A stretch of 64,000 nt of DNA from Ramazzottius varieornatus (lineage: Eukaryota > Tardigrada > Eutardigrada > Parachela > Ramazzottiidae), in contig BDGG01000006.1 in NCBI GenBank assembly GCA_001949185.1, positions 102,979 to 166,978 of the forward strand, given 5' to 3'. Under the pieces are notes generated by a model. It saw nothing but the letters and a program-made list of their open reading frames with translations. It did no database searches and had not been told where the DNA came from. Of the stretch, positions 25,567-40,962 are shown piece after piece. Both the position numbers and the translations under genes were made by a program. Position 1 is the first letter of the stretch. Every line of letters starts with the position of its first letter.

Positions 25567-26235
25567 ATGCCCGAAGAACTGGACCGTACCGTCTCTTGTA
25601 AGTTTTCATCTGTATCTACCTGTACACGTCTACAGTTCTCCAAATGATCGTGGCTCAACTACCCGCTCAGTTTCTGACGTGAAATACAGGTCAACTATAT
25701 TATCTTTCTGAATGTGATTTCCAGTGAATGGACAGCTGTGAACATTGTTTCCTTCTTATTGGAAAGTAATTCTGGTTAAGAGCAGAAAGAAAGCTGCAGT
25801 GGCATGTGGTTTTTGATTACTGGCTGACTTTTTCCCCGGTATGTAGATGGCAGCACCATGTCATCATCAACGAGAGCCGACCAAGGAATAGTCATCAAAT
25901 GCAAGAAGGATAAAGTCAGCCCCACGTCGTCTTCCGGGTCCAGCGGCAAGGCTCCAACTTATACTTTACAAAAAGCCGCCCGGATGGCAGCTCGTGTCAA
26001 CCATCGTTGGGTCCGTATTGCCTCAGTCTTGGCTTATTTAGTGGCCATTTCTTCCGCCGGCGTTGTCCTGGCTCTGTACTATATCTTCTTCTACAATCCC
26101 TACGCCAGCCTCCAGCTGACGAACCCTCACGACGAAGCCCCCAAAGTTTTCCAGCCTGGAGATCGTCACATTCGTTCGGCAGAGGATCTAACTGCAGCTC
26201 CAAATTCACCACCGTATACATATACATCTCAGTAA
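25567..26235 (+). CDS. InaF-motif single-pass membrane protein (INAFM-like)
   Basis: The gene encodes a 139-residue protein. The first exon, 25567-25597, gives MPEELDRTVS; it joins 25847-26235 through a GT-AG intron of 249 bp, phase 1, so the protein continues YGSTMSSSTR. The diagnostic block is KAARMAARVNHRWVRIASV followed by a hydrophobic helix, AYLVAISSAGVVLALYYIFF, around residues 50-95. This is the InaF motif, named after the Drosophila protein that stabilises the TRP channel and conserved in vertebrate INAFM1/2. A role as a membrane partner of TRP or other channels is inferred from the family only. The N-terminus is Ser/Lys-rich and cytosolic by the positive-inside rule. A start at 25858 inside exon 2 is also possible. 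Confidence 0.8.
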
Positions 26236-29042
26236 ATTTGTCCGCTCCCACATTCCATGACCTTTTAATTCAATGGACTGGATGCTCAGTGCAGTATTGT
26301 CGTCGATCGCGGGCAACTCTTCATCCTCACGGCCCTTGGTCCTTTGAGATTAACGATACGTCATGTAGTAATTGTGTTAGCTTGTAAGAGTGCAATATTG
26401 TACAGTAAGTAATAATTGATGAGCGAAGGACCGCTTCTCAGGATCAGCCGTGCTCAATGCGGGGAATTTGTGCGCTAGTATTGCGGACGTGGCGAACTTG
26501 CTTTAAACGCCAGGTAAACAACGCCTGCGTACCCGATAGTTTAGCGTCACGTTTTTTGGACGTAGCAAATCGATGTCGACGGAGGGACTGGAAGGCAGGG
26601 CGCCCTCTACGTCTGCCAGGCTTTTCTTCCACGCACCCGTATAGTGCCATACATATGTTGTACAGAGGCTGTACTGGTAAGCCGTGCCGCTGCTACTGCT
26701 GCTGAGAGGAAAGGGCGGGTACCATGTTAGACTGATGGGCAGCGAGCGGATGCATCCATTCCATCCAGGCTAGATTTGGGGGGAGCGAAGGAAAGGCATT
26801 GTGAAAAAAGGAGAGCTGGGTCGCACGCTTGCATTTATTGATCGATGTCAGCCGCTAGCGTTGACTGCTGCCTTTCCCGACGGAGGCTTCTGCCTTGTTA
26901 CATCCTGACTCGATTGTCAAGCTTACAGTTGTAGGTTCCTTGTCGGTAAGAGGAGCTGGCTGGGTTGGCTCCTTCCTTTGCTTACTCCATCCGTACGCAG
27001 TTGGCACCCATGCATCTTCGGGAGTAAATCACGACAGAACGCGACAAATTAAGCTGTCTCGTTATTCTTCCTTAGTTGGACCTTCCTCTTGGCCATTGCC
27101 TGTACAAGATTGTCGTTGCGACTTCACTGTGATTGCCACTTCAGCGACAGCCATATTGCCTCTGTTGGTCAACAGCCTACTTGCGCTCTCCCCTGGCCTT
27201 CGCACCGACCATTCTCTCCACCTCCTCGTTGTTTCCTGTTACAGTCATACCTTGCGCTGGAACCGTCTGTGACTGATGCCAACACCATCCTGACCATCGT
27301 GCACTCCAACTGTGACCAACAAGTTTCCCCTGCGACATCTTCGCGGATTTACGGAGCAATTCTCACCTGCCACCGCGTTTCCATCATCCAGCTGCTAGCT
27401 GAAACCATTCCATCCAGCTGCACTGTTCTAGGTAAGGAATGCCTCTTAGCTATCCTAGAAACTACTGAACTGTGTGGGTCGACCATGAAACGAAACACTC
27501 AAAGAACCTAATAAGGGTCTTGCTGCGCGAAAAACGTTCACTACTTGAAAAGATGTTTGGAAGAATCGTCGTCAAAAAGAGGATCGAGGCCTTTGGAGGA
27601 CGTGAGGCTGCTGCTTGGGCTGTTTAGCTGGTCGCAGTATCGGCGATCTGACTTCCGGCAGCGCTTTGACTTCAGGCCAGTCGGCTGACGTGACGCTTTC
27701 ATGCGCTGTCTGTTCACAGAAAGAATTATCGTTGGCAAATCAACAGCTATTTACTTGCAGGAGGCAGTTCTCTTTTTTCCATGACATTGAGCTGATAGAA
27801 GATTATAGCGATGACGCTGCGGAGATGTACTAGCATGGCCGTCCTTTGAGGATAATGGTCCAAGTGCGCCATAGCGTGACAAGCTTGTCATATCGCTCGT
27901 TGCCTGCGGCCAGATATTAATGAAACAGATGCCCGCCTGATCAAAGGAAAGCTTCCTGTAATCTTCTTCCTGGATATTTGCAATTATCAAGGCTGGCTGC
28001 TGCCTCCTGTGTAATTATTCCTAGCCTTCGCCCATCGCCTGGTGAGGCAGGTTCTTGTTACAAAGTGCGAAACTAACCATTGCTAATTTCATTTCCTGGT
28101 TGACGCGGATCAACAGGCCCAATCCTACATTGGCACACACTTTTTGCCAGCTGAACTTGCTGCATTGTTAGAAGAGACTTGATGAGTTTCGACCACCCCA
28201 AAATAGCCAGCGCCACGCCTTACCGGCAGAAAGGTACAGGAGGAAGCCCGCTATAGGTTCGATTACTGCCAACTGCTTTTTCCTTGGTATATCTCTGTAG
28301 GGCTCATCCTTCCTTCCTTCCTTCCTTCCTTCCGTCCTTCCTGTGCTGCCTGTCCTTTGACAGGCGATTGTGTGGTGCAAGGGCCCGGGAGGAAGAGGAA
28401 GAGTGGCGTATGCAGCAATATGCATGGCTGCTTGTGTTTGCTCAGTGTTTTGAGGCTTGAGCGGCGGCTGAAAGGCGCCATCAAAGCGTGGCAAGTCCAG
28501 GACAAACACTAAACCCAAAAGTAGAAAGCTGTGATGCCATGGGACGAGATATGCCATGTGACGCAACGAACCAGTCCGCTGCCTTCGTCAATCGATCGGG
28601 CCCAGCTGCCCTTCCTTCTTCCTTGCCGGCAGAGGTCCATGACTGAGCACCATACATAACCACCATGGATGCATGATCGATTAAGGTTTATGATAAATGC
28701 ACTGGCAATTTGAACAGATCGACAGGAATTACATCTAACAACTTACCAATAAGGGCTCTGCACCTCTCAGATCGCATTTCCTTCCTTCTGGCCAATTCAT
28801 ACTTTACATTATGCACCACGACAAATGCTACCCAGAAGAGACATCCAATGCTCTTTTGCTCCATCGAGTAAATATTCTTCCATACAAGAAGGTTTAGGAT
28901 CAATTACTACGTGCTACGATCCTCATGCCCTCCCCCTTTCCAATATATTCCTGACTGAAACAGGTCGACTTAAGAAAGTATGAGAGTTGTATTTGACATG
29001 CAGGTACTAACGCACTATTTGATTTAAAGGCAACGACAAGGA
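26236..29042. other. 2.8 kb spacer upstream of synaptotagmin
   Basis: No recognisable gene. ORFs at 26895-27272 and 27089-27511 overlap each other in different frames and show no family resemblance. A CCTT microsatellite lies at 28306-28342. The 3' part probably contains noncoding exons or the promoter of synaptotagmin. Confidence 0.45.
28306..28342. repeat. CCTT tetranucleotide microsatellite
   Basis: About eight TCCT/CCTT units with one interruption (CCGT) form a polypyrimidine tract on the plus strand. It lies upstream of the synaptotagmin gene. Confidence 0.85.
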
Positions 29043-31294
<2,252 letters not shown>

Positions 31295-34200
31295 GGACAT
31301 CGTCATGGCAAAACTACTTGCCGCTATCATCTACATGGGTATAGAAGATATCTTCTGTTTCTCCCTTCGTTCTCCCCTACTCTTGTTATCTTCTCGTCGA
31401 CGTCGCTATTTTAAAAGCCTTGTTCGTCATCGTTGCCATTTAGCTCTATTCTCCTTCGTTCGACACTTTGTCAGTGTGCTGGATGAGTTACCCGCTGGTA
31501 CTTCGAAGCTTTTCTGTCTTAATTGCGCTTCTTTCATGCTCTAGCAATCGCTGTTTGTACCTGTGACAATAGACTGAATTCCTGTACCTAGACTTTTCCT
31601 TCTTCACTATGACATCTACAGTCCCTTAATTACCGTGATTTGTTGTACTCTATATAAATCTCGGACGGCTTCCATCCTCTTTTGTCTTCTCCCGTCTTGG
31701 CCTCTGTTTGTATCTTGTAATGCTGCTTATCCAAAGCACCCTACCTGTGGGAATTTGTCAAACCTTCCGGCGAGGTCGCAGGCAATATTCCGCAACAGAT
31801 AAGCCAGATGAATGTCTTTTGGAACTGTGCTAACGGTGGTCAATATGGGTTTTCTACGTGACAACTTGTAACTTCTCCTATAAGTGCCCACCTCACTCGG
31901 AATATCCACACCGAGAAATGGACTGCAAGTTGGCTTGCTTTTGTTCAATATCCTGGAGGACAAGAGTACTACAGTCATTTGCGCAATGCAATATGTACAG
32001 CGCCGTTTTCTGTTGAGCAATTATCGGTGTTTTTGTTGAATAGGGCGGACAAGTGCGCAGTTTACGACCAAGTAAAAGCGCCATGAAGGGCTGCATACAT
32101 TGAAGACTATGGTGCGTGCTGTATTTGATATTTGCGCAAGCCGTTAATTAAATGGAGCGGCTGCGACTTTTTCCAGGGGCTCTTCAACGGTGATGGTCAG
32201 GCATTACCTGGCCGACGTCGTAGCCTCTTTGCTGCCCGATAAAGATAGTCTTTACTTATCATTATCAATGCCACATCCCCTTCTTTACAGCCATCTGTTT
32301 TCCTTCTTCGACCCCAAAGTCGCAAAGTTATTCACTTGAACACTGGCCAAACAGGTTTTCCTTTTGACAATCAATGTAAACTGTCATGTCTGACTAATAA
32401 TGCATCATCGCAAACATTGCTATATGCACAATATTCATATCTTACCCGCAGGTTCTTACTTGTATGTCGGTATACGGCACTCGTATATGTAGCTAGAGAC
32501 GCTGTGAAGCGCGCGCGCCACTTTCCAGAACAATAACCTTTAGACGCCAACCTGTCTAGTTCTCCACCTGCCGTCCTTAAAAACCACCATGCAAACAATC
32601 ATCGCTAGCATTGAACGGCTCTGCTACTCTTCCTCCCTGAGTCCCTTTGTCGAGCCTTATTATGCCCTTTAGTCGACCTCTACGGTCGCCGCAAGACTTA
32701 CTGCCAACAGCGACCTTGGGATGGGGGACTCGACATATTCCCTAGAGAGAATCTTTTCATTGCATTTACAGAATCTTGCTTGCTAGCCCAGGCACATGTT
32801 GAGTGGGGGTAGATTTTGAGGACCTGAGAACTGTGAAAAAGAGGAATGCTAGGTGGCGCCGAACAAGTTGCGCTTTGTAAGCTGGCAATTAAATTCCCCT
32901 GTGGCGATCCACTCGCTACATGACGTCCTTCCTGCTAAACATGATCGGTTGGTCGATGCCGTGTATTCCTGCCTGAATGTTTATGGCTGGCAGTTCGTGG
33001 CCATTGCTTTTCCGATACAGTATAACGCTGGAAAGTCCAATGCTGTCTGTTGGGAAAGTTGTACGAGTTATATAGTGGTGACGCTAGTGCCGAATTGCGA
33101 CCGTACGAAGAAGGCGTTAACGCGTTGCTTCCATCTCCTTTCTTTCTTGGCGACTATACACTCCGTTCTGTCTACTCTACTGTGGCGCACTGGTATAGCG
33201 CGTGGATATGGCTGATGCGATCGCTCCTGACAGTTGTGCTTGGCGCTAACCAAGGGTAAACTTCCACCGGAATATCGCAGTACATAACGGACGTCAGATC
33301 TCATCCACCGCTTGGCGTACTGGCAACGTACAATCCCCCATCAGCCCCTATATTTCCACTATTAGCTCTTTCATAATCCCTATGTTGCTATTTTGTCTAG
33401 CAGCGCCGTGCTTCTTGTGGAGAAACTTCAGAGATCCCATTGTTCATCCAAAATCTTCTCTGGATTACTACCTATCTTGTATGGTTTGAATTTGTCGATC
33501 GACGGGCTGTACCTGTAATGGAATAGTCAATTCAATATTAAAGCTAAGGGCAGTTGCACCATGTGGACGGGGTTTTGGAACAGCCACTTGCTCCACTGAG
33601 CTTCCCTCTACTGTGCCACATAAGACTAGCAGGTTGGATTAACCTCGGGGATTTTGGTGCTAACTAGGAAGCGGAATACTTGATAGTTTATGTCGGAGTG
33701 GGCAGCGGAGAACCGCGAGGTAAGCGAGGAAAAATAGCTTGTCTGTCGCCTATAGGCCAACTTTGGCAGAATACGCTAGCCTTTGTCTCGTGTATTTCTC
33801 CCTCTGCACAGACGACCTTCTCCTTCTCTCCGGCGGACTGATATTCTTCAAGACGAACAGCTGTCTCCCTTCTTTCCGTCTTCCACTTCTGCCACGACGG
33901 AAGGAAATAATGATGAATGTAGAGCATTGAGGGCTAGTTATGGTCTATGAGGAGAGGCAGAACGGGCACGACCAGCGGTCAAGATAAGAAAGCACAGGCT
34001 CTGCTTAGTCAGGCAAGAAAGCCATCAGCTTTGGCGCACGCACTTTACGGCCATTTTCAATCATTTGCTGTACTTTTTCTCTCTTTGCGACAGAAGAGAA
34101 AGTAGTGATGGAGGATTGGCATCAGATTTAGGAGCAAAGCCATGCAGCTAGCATATGCCTGACTGCCTGCAAATTGCCTATTGCCTTCCCTACAGGCTTC

Positions 34201-35489
34201 AAGTCGAGCCCTGTCTGTAAGCCCCCTTTGTCCCCCAACTTTTGCCTTCTCTCCTTCCTCCTTGACGCCTTGCACTACAGCCATGAATAAATCTAATACT
34301 TTTTCCTTTCACTCCCGATAGGCTTCACTGCCTTTTGTAAGACAAAGAACCGCTATTTGGTAAAGAACCCTCAAGAGGATAAGAAATTAAAATTTCACAG
34401 CGCCTGTGCCCTTTCATCTGACCGTAGAAAGAAGCCGAAAGTACAAGCAAACTTTGATCGTAGAAAAAGGGGTAGTCTGGTCAGTTGATTTTGCTGACCA
34501 CCCGGCTAATTCTTTAGACGGATTTTTACGTTTTCACTTCTTTCAATTTCGTCTGATTTTTGGCAACCAACGCTCAGCTTTCTTTATGTGTACCGTACTG
34601 TTAAGGCTTCCAAAAGCAACATCGCAAGTAGAACGAAGAAGAACGGGGTGGTGTTCGCCTGGGAGGAAATGATGCCTCCTTTTTCGCGATCTGTTGTCAG
34701 TTTTTCGTCGAGGCAGGAAACTTGTCAACTTATAATTATTCATCCTTAACCTTCTTTCTTTCCTTTGCAGGCAAACGCAAGGAAAAGAGTTAGTTGACGG
34801 GGTTGTCGTTCCAGCGGTTGAAGATACCAACGAAGTGGAACAAAGAAGGAAGGATGCTGCATATCAACAATGGCTATGAATTATGGTCCCTCGTAAACTG
34901 CAGCGCTTCAACGGTAATCATTTCGGAGACCCTATAGCTATAAGCACCTCGACAGTGTAAACTTTTGCAAATTGTCGTGCCTAGAAATAGGACGGACTGA
35001 TATATTGTTTATTTGAGCATTTTCTGTTTTTGTGTGCTGTACACATTCCGATCTGTATCACATATGTACACATACTGTAGTTTTCTCTTCAGGGCTGAAT
35101 GACGGTAAGGACTACCCGAGCCTCGATTTTCCTTTCCTCTGTGGATTATCGCCGGAAGTGGCGACTTGTACGCTTCCGCTCATCGTGATTTGATCCTCCT
35201 TCCCCTTGCCGTCGTCTGGACTATTTTTCCCTTTCTCTTCTTCGTGGTACGTTGGTTCATTGGACTGAGTAGAGGCAATTAACATCAGAGTGGTAAATTC
35301 AATTGCGCACTTAACACGTTGCGATTGATTAGAGCTGCAAGACCTTCCGCTAATTGGTCTTTTCAAAACTGAGATAATGGGCGGATGACGACAATTGAAT
35401 TTATCGTACGCTAATTAATATTTCTTTTGCTTTGTTTTTGCAGGAACCTGGGGGGTAAGGGTTGAACCCTTTGGAGTAGTGTCGGAACT
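31295..35489. other. 4.2 kb spacer, Syt1 3' to E protein 5'
   Basis: The first few hundred bases are presumably the synaptotagmin 3' UTR. Splice-acceptor-like tracts at about 34770 and 35441 suggest noncoding or short coding 5' exons of the E-protein gene. An AGGTGGCGCC word lies at 32851. No other gene, RNA or transposon is seen. Confidence 0.45.
32851..32860 (+). promoter_or_regulatory. CTCF-like core word AGGTGGCGCC
   Basis: AGGTGGCGC is the core of the fly CTCF insulator motif. Matching or near-matching words also occur at 50682, 56451 and 50904 (minus), all in spacers. This is a word match only, with no binding evidence. Confidence 0.3.
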
Positions 35490-38400
35490 ATGCAAGAACA
35501 AGCCGGTTTGATGAACGCCAACATGAAGTACTATCAGCCTCAACATCAAACCTACACCACTAGCACGCAAGGTAATGCTTCTTATTTCAAAATTCGCCAC
35601 TATCCGACGAGTTCCTCCCAGAAAAGAGATATAAAATACATGACCTGGGGGTGAAAAACGCATTGCGAAAATCTGATAAATATACAAATAGCTGAAAGCT
35701 TTCATACTGCCTTTCTGGTCTTGGCGATGTTGGGTCTAGTCGCAATCCTAACTTCAAGCTTCTTTTCGTTGGGTTTAGTGGAGAATGATCGAAGTTTAAG
35801 TGACGTAATCACAAGACTGCTCAACGCTCTTTTACTTAGGATAGGAGCTAACTTGGTAGCCAGGGATGTTTGAACGAGGGCGTTGATACAACTCATTCCG
35901 ACATATTGCCTCGACGAGTTTCTTGCGGCGCTTAGAATAATCATAGAGGATGGATACATCCATTAGTCAGCCTCAACTTTGACCTCTCCTCTAAATAAAA
36001 CCATCCATGTTGAACAGTTTTTGTGAGCGACCTTACTTAAGGGGATATCTTGGATTGCAGGAGCACGCAATAGTGGGGGACAGGGAAGCTCCGGCGGAAG
36101 AAGTATGGGCAGCACGGCAGACATGTCGGTGCAGGAAGCCTTTGCCGGAAGTAGCTGGCCTTCGTCTTCCAGTGCCTACGCCGTCCTCCAGCCAGATGCC
36201 AACAGCTCCATGCTACCTCATTCCTCGCTGACCACACTGTACAACAACCCTTCCGACAGTCACTCCATGGCCTTTTATGCCAACCAGCACCGTTCACCAT
36301 CGGCCAGCCTGAAGAACCCTGCCTATGCTACCACACCCTACATCAACGGCATGACATCCACCAACGCCTATTATCCTTCCGCACAGCTGGTACGTTTCCA
36401 AAAATGGTTTGCTAATACCCATCGAGTTTTCGCATTGGAGAACCTTGAAAAGTGATACCGGTATGGTCTGTAGATGGGAAATGGACTGCAAGATGGCAGC
36501 TTGCACGGTGGAATGAACACAGCGGACAATTCCGCTGGCCTTTATGCCAACTCGTATCAAACGAACGTCAGCAAGCCAGATAAACGAAACTCTGGCATGT
36601 ATTATGGTAAGTCTGAGCCACTTCATACCAGCCAGAATAAGTTGGAAATGTACAGGAACATGGCACTATGGGAAGTAGCCGAGTTATACTCGATTCTCTG
36701 ACTAATTTGCAGATGGTCGAAATGGAGGAGCTGGCAGTGTGACCGACGACTCGTGGCGAACCCCGACAAGTTACGGCGTTTGGCCTTCCCAAAACGGCAT
36801 GCAAGGCGGTGGGTATTACAAGAATGAGGCCTCACCAGCTAGCCTTTCCATATCGCCCATATCCGTCGGCGACCCTCAAGTTCAGGAGCGCTACAGCACT
36901 TTACAGCTCCCTTCCATCCCCTCCTTCGTTGCCACTGACCCTTACGGCAATCCTTCGGCCGGTGACGCCTTGGGCATTGGTCGGGCACTCAACGTTCTTA
37001 GCGCTGCTGACGTACGTTTATCCTTCCTTTCTTGCTTCATTCTTCCTCTTTTACTATATATCAACAAGATGGAGTGTGCCACCTTCATCTTACAGGGCTA
37101 TCCCGACACGGACCTTTCATGTACTGCCATAAACCGCCTGCCACACGACAACAGCCTATGGAATAGCTCTTCCATGCACATGAACCCGGAAGATGCCAAT
37201 AACACCATGATGAATCTCGAAGGCAGCATGCTGACCAATTTGATGAATATGCAGACACCTCGTTCAACCAATAGCGGTAGGCACACACCAGCCTTTGCTC
37301 ATAGCCTGGCCAGGTCAGCTGCAATATAGTAGTTGCTTATGTGTCATTTCCACAGGAAATGCTTACAAAGGGCAGCCTCCTTACGTCAAGCCATCGCGTA
37401 GCCGAGCCACAACAGCCCTGCCTTCTAATGTCAACGCCGCTCAGCCATGGAACTCTTCCCTTACTCCATCCGGCCTAGAACCTGACTCGGGTGTCCCTTA
37501 CGGTGAGATTATACTGTTAACTTACTTGCCCTCAAAAGCCAAATGTCTGATGGCTTCTGTCCTACAGACTTCAACACGGATGGAACGAGGCTTTCTACCA
37601 GCTCGGAAACTATCGAGTCTTCGCTTGACTCCAAAAAGGTTTTAACGGAGTCGCCACTCAGCGTCAACTCATCCTGTACCACTTCCGCCGGCGAAGCAAA
37701 ACCATCGCGTGGCGGTGGCAAACGCAATCGCAGAGAAAAGTCGACGTAAGTCAACCTGCTTTAGCATTTACTTGTCCGTATACGTATGATCAAGTTGGTC
37801 AACAACTACAGGGAATCATTGGAGCATGATCCCAACGAGACACCTGAACAGCGGCAGCAGAGAGAGAAAGAGCGACGTTTTGCCAACAACAGCCGCGAAA
37901 GGTAATTGTGTCGTGGTACTGCCCAGTTTTTGGAGTATTATAGAGCCGGAGAGTGCCAAAGCAGTTTCTGGATGCTCTACGTGCCCTTGCTGGCTGATAT
38001 ACGGGAAAGTGCCAAGCGGAATATGCTGATGGTTATTTGTTGCAGGGTTCGCGTAAAGGATATCAATGAGGCTTTCAAAGAGTTGGGTCGGATGTGTGTT
38101 CTGCACGCCAAGCAGGACAAGAGTCAAACCAAGCTGGGCATCCTGCACTGCGCCGTCGACGTCATCACGCAGCTGGAGTCGCAAGTACGTGAGAAGAATC
38201 TCAACCCCAAGAATCTCAACCTGAAGCGGCGCGAAGAAGACAAGGCCGAACTGGCTCAGCAGCCGCTGCAGCTGTCTTCCCTCAATGCCCGCAACCGCAG
38301 CAGTCCCTGCAGTACGCCCATGAGCACTCTCTCCTCACAAATTAACCAAATGGCTTCTCCGGCCAACCTCTTTGCCCAAATGAACTCTCAGTCCACTATG

Positions 38401-38544
38401 GCTCTCTCCTCCCTCTCCCCGCCCAACCAAAGTCCAGCTTTCCCACGACAACAGTATCAGCAACAGCAGAATCCCTTTCAGTGTGGAAATCTGTCCATGT
38501 CACAACAGCCACCGTCACAACGACCTCCTGATCATGAACAATGA
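35490..38544 (+). CDS. da: Class I bHLH E protein (Daughterless/TCF4/TCF12 family)
   Basis: E proteins are ubiquitous bHLH transcription factors that dimerise with tissue-specific bHLH partners on E-boxes. Exons: 35490-35571, 36061-36389, 36474-36606, 36713-37011, 37096-37276, 37356-37502, 37568-37745, 37812-37901, 38046-38544; 645 residues in phase. The bHLH domain (about 465-530) begins [13 protein letters not shown], is split by an intron exactly between RER and [10 protein letters not shown], and continues [20 protein letters not shown] to [13 protein letters not shown]. The E-protein-specific C-terminal extension [20 protein letters not shown] follows, which settles the class. The long N-terminal half is Ser/Asn/Tyr/Pro-rich. 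The conserved N-terminal AD1 helix (LLDFS type) is not seen, so an upstream exon or alternative promoter is possible. The C-terminus is Gln/Pro-rich. Confidence 0.94.
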
Positions 38545-39790
38545 GCCTCCTATATCTTCTCGACTTCAAACCGTAACCATTTTTTAGATAAACAAGTTGT
38601 CTCTGCCATACGACGGGAAGAACGATCTGCAGCGACCCCTACTTATAAACGCTTCTCCACGATCACCCTCCTAGCGATCTCTACTTTCTTCTCCAGGATC
38701 TGCATCTGACTGCTGCTCTCATCGTTCACATGAACAGCGAGCAACTGTCGCCCAAGAGCTCCACATTCTGCAGCATACCTCAGCGTTCTTCTCTTTTTAT
38801 ACAGAATTCTTTGTATCCTCTTCATTTTTATCTGTTCAGTTCTACCTGGTTCACGTCTCATTTCCTAAATGCTTAATGTGGTCATCTCATCACGTTGATT
38901 TTCAATTTTGCTTCTGTCTTACCATTTATTTCTACAGTACAGCAGGCGCGATGTGCCGGAGCGTCGCAAACGGGCTGCTTCAGCCAAGAAAGTTTTGGAA
39001 CCTCGTGCCTTTTCTACGTTTCAATTATAAGCGGCCAACGATCATAAAGAACGCCACTACCTGGGGACCTTTCAACTGCATCAAACGTTGCGTAACATCC
39101 TCTCGACACCATGGGCGAACTCGTTTTCGTATTGGTTCACATGTACAGAAGTACAGTAAGTTAGTTGCCTATGGCGTCACTGCGAAACAGCCTGTGGAAC
39201 CGCCATTCGCCAAAACGGCGCGAGTTCAAGCTAGGTGGCGACTCTAAATCCGCAGACACTCACTGCAGCATCTGTGTCCGACATGTATCACTTATCTTAC
39301 AGGCGAAAGGGCGAAAGCACATGCTTTTCTTTTGTTCTCCCTGACCAAAGGATTAATCCAGTCGGCCTTCTCTAGCAGCCCTTCCATGCCCCATCTGAAG
39401 TAACCAGTCGTTCCTTTCTCTGCCGACGAGGAAGACGGCAAGTCGAAAGGTTGTATCGAAAATATTACAGAGGACCGTTATCATGTCTGCCGTACGGCGT
39501 ACGTACTATCGAAGGCAGGCGTAACGGCGCATTCCGAGATGACTCAGCTTGCAATCTCGTGCAGCGCCTTCCTTGTCAGCTGCTCAACCTTCTACTATCT
39601 CGTTTGCTTATCATTATCCATCGACGCCATGAGGCGTAGTCATTGTGAATATGCAATGAAGTTTCCGTGGACACTGAGCCAAGTTCTTGCAAATTCGGGC
39701 AGGGAAAAACGATGCTTGTCCGACTATTCAATCCACTGAGTTCCGGCGGGTCCTTGTTATTGAGTATTCCAGCGAGCTTACCCAGACGAG
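38545..39790. other. 1.2 kb spacer, E protein to RNase T2
   Basis: Probably the E-protein 3' UTR and the RNase T2 promoter. No convincing ORF, RNA or repeat is seen. The word AGGTGGCGA occurs at 39233. Confidence 0.4.
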
Positions 39791-40962
39791 ATGGCGCAGG
39801 CTTTGTTCGCACTGATTCCCCTGTTCGTGAATCTCCTTTCCTTCCTCGTGCACGCTAAAATACGGCCGTATAACTCGCTTGACATCGCAACAGAACCATC
39901 TTATCACTCATGGAAGGAGATAGCAGAATGGGATTACCTTTTATTCGTCCAAAGATGGCCACCATCCGTTTGTGCAGACGAAGACGACCAAACTCTCCAA
40001 CATATCCATCCGGCCAAGAGAAATTCGAGAAAATTACCCCGGGATGGAGTAAAATGCGCTATCCCTCCCGTCGTGTCACGCAACGTGAGTATAAACAAAC
40101 TGCTATAATGTTGGAAAAATGAGAACCTCACACTCGCGTCAGACATAGCAATGGTAGTTTTACCTGTCACTACGCGCATTTGAAAAAAAAGTGCGCGAAT
40201 AACGAATGCCTGCTTCAGACTTGTCAAGCCAGTGTATGACGTCATTGATTTCGCCAAAATGACTAATCTTTCGGGTCCAATCGTGACGACCTGACGGAAG
40301 TCGGAATGCTTTACGAAAACCATCAGTCGGAAATCTAGGCGAGCTGGCGTCACTTCCGTGTTGAAATATTCCTCTATTTCTTTTAGACTTGGGTGATGCA
40401 CGGAGTTTGGCCAACCAAGAACGGAACTGAAGGACCGGTCAACTGTCAGAAAAATGCCACTTTCATCATCAAGCCACTCGATCCAATCTTGGATGATTTA
40501 CGGGCCTTCTGGCCCAACTTGGAAGCTGATACAGCCGAAGACAGCTTCTGGAAGCATGAGTGGCTGAAGCATGGAACCTGTGCCCAAAGCCTACCTTCCT
40601 TGTCCGGGGAGTACAACTATTTCAACATGGCTCTCCACATCCGCAACAGCAAGTATAATTTGTATCAAGCCTTGGCCGACAAAGGAATTGTTCCCAGCAC
40701 GACCAAGCACTCTTCTCACGCTGATTTTGTACAAGCTTTGAAAGAGACTTATGGCAAAAGTGTCCAAGTATGGTGTGCTTACAGCAAAGCCACCAAGCTC
40801 CATTACATCACCGAGATTCGCATTTGTCTGACCAAAGATTTCCAAATGATGGACTGTCCATTTTCTCCATCTAATTTAAGCTATTCTCAGACCAGTCCCT
40901 GTCCTAAACGCATACCTCTCCAGTATGCTCCCTCTAATGACACTCGCACCTTTATCGAGTAA
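39791..40962 (+). CDS. RNASET2: Secreted/lysosomal RNase T2
   Basis: RNase T2 enzymes cleave single-stranded RNA through a 2',3'-cyclic phosphate in the lysosome or outside the cell. Two exons, 39791-40084 and 40387-40962, encode 289 residues. A signal peptide is plain (MAQALFALIPLFVNLLSFLV, cleavage after HA). WDYLLFVQRWPPSVC is the conserved first strand. Catalytic motif CAS I is WVMHGVWPT with His103. CAS II is FWKHEWLKHGTC with His155, Glu156 and His160, so all catalytic residues are present. Cysteines at 118 and 163 and in ICLTKDFQMMDC fit the family disulfides. The 302 bp intron falls just before CAS I at phase 0. N-glycosylation sites (NGT, NAT) suit a secreted protein. Confidence 0.94.

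Noticed and set aside
27089-27511. 140-codon ORF upstream of synaptotagmin
   Set aside because: It overlaps another ORF in a different frame and has no recognisable family or coding-like periodicity.
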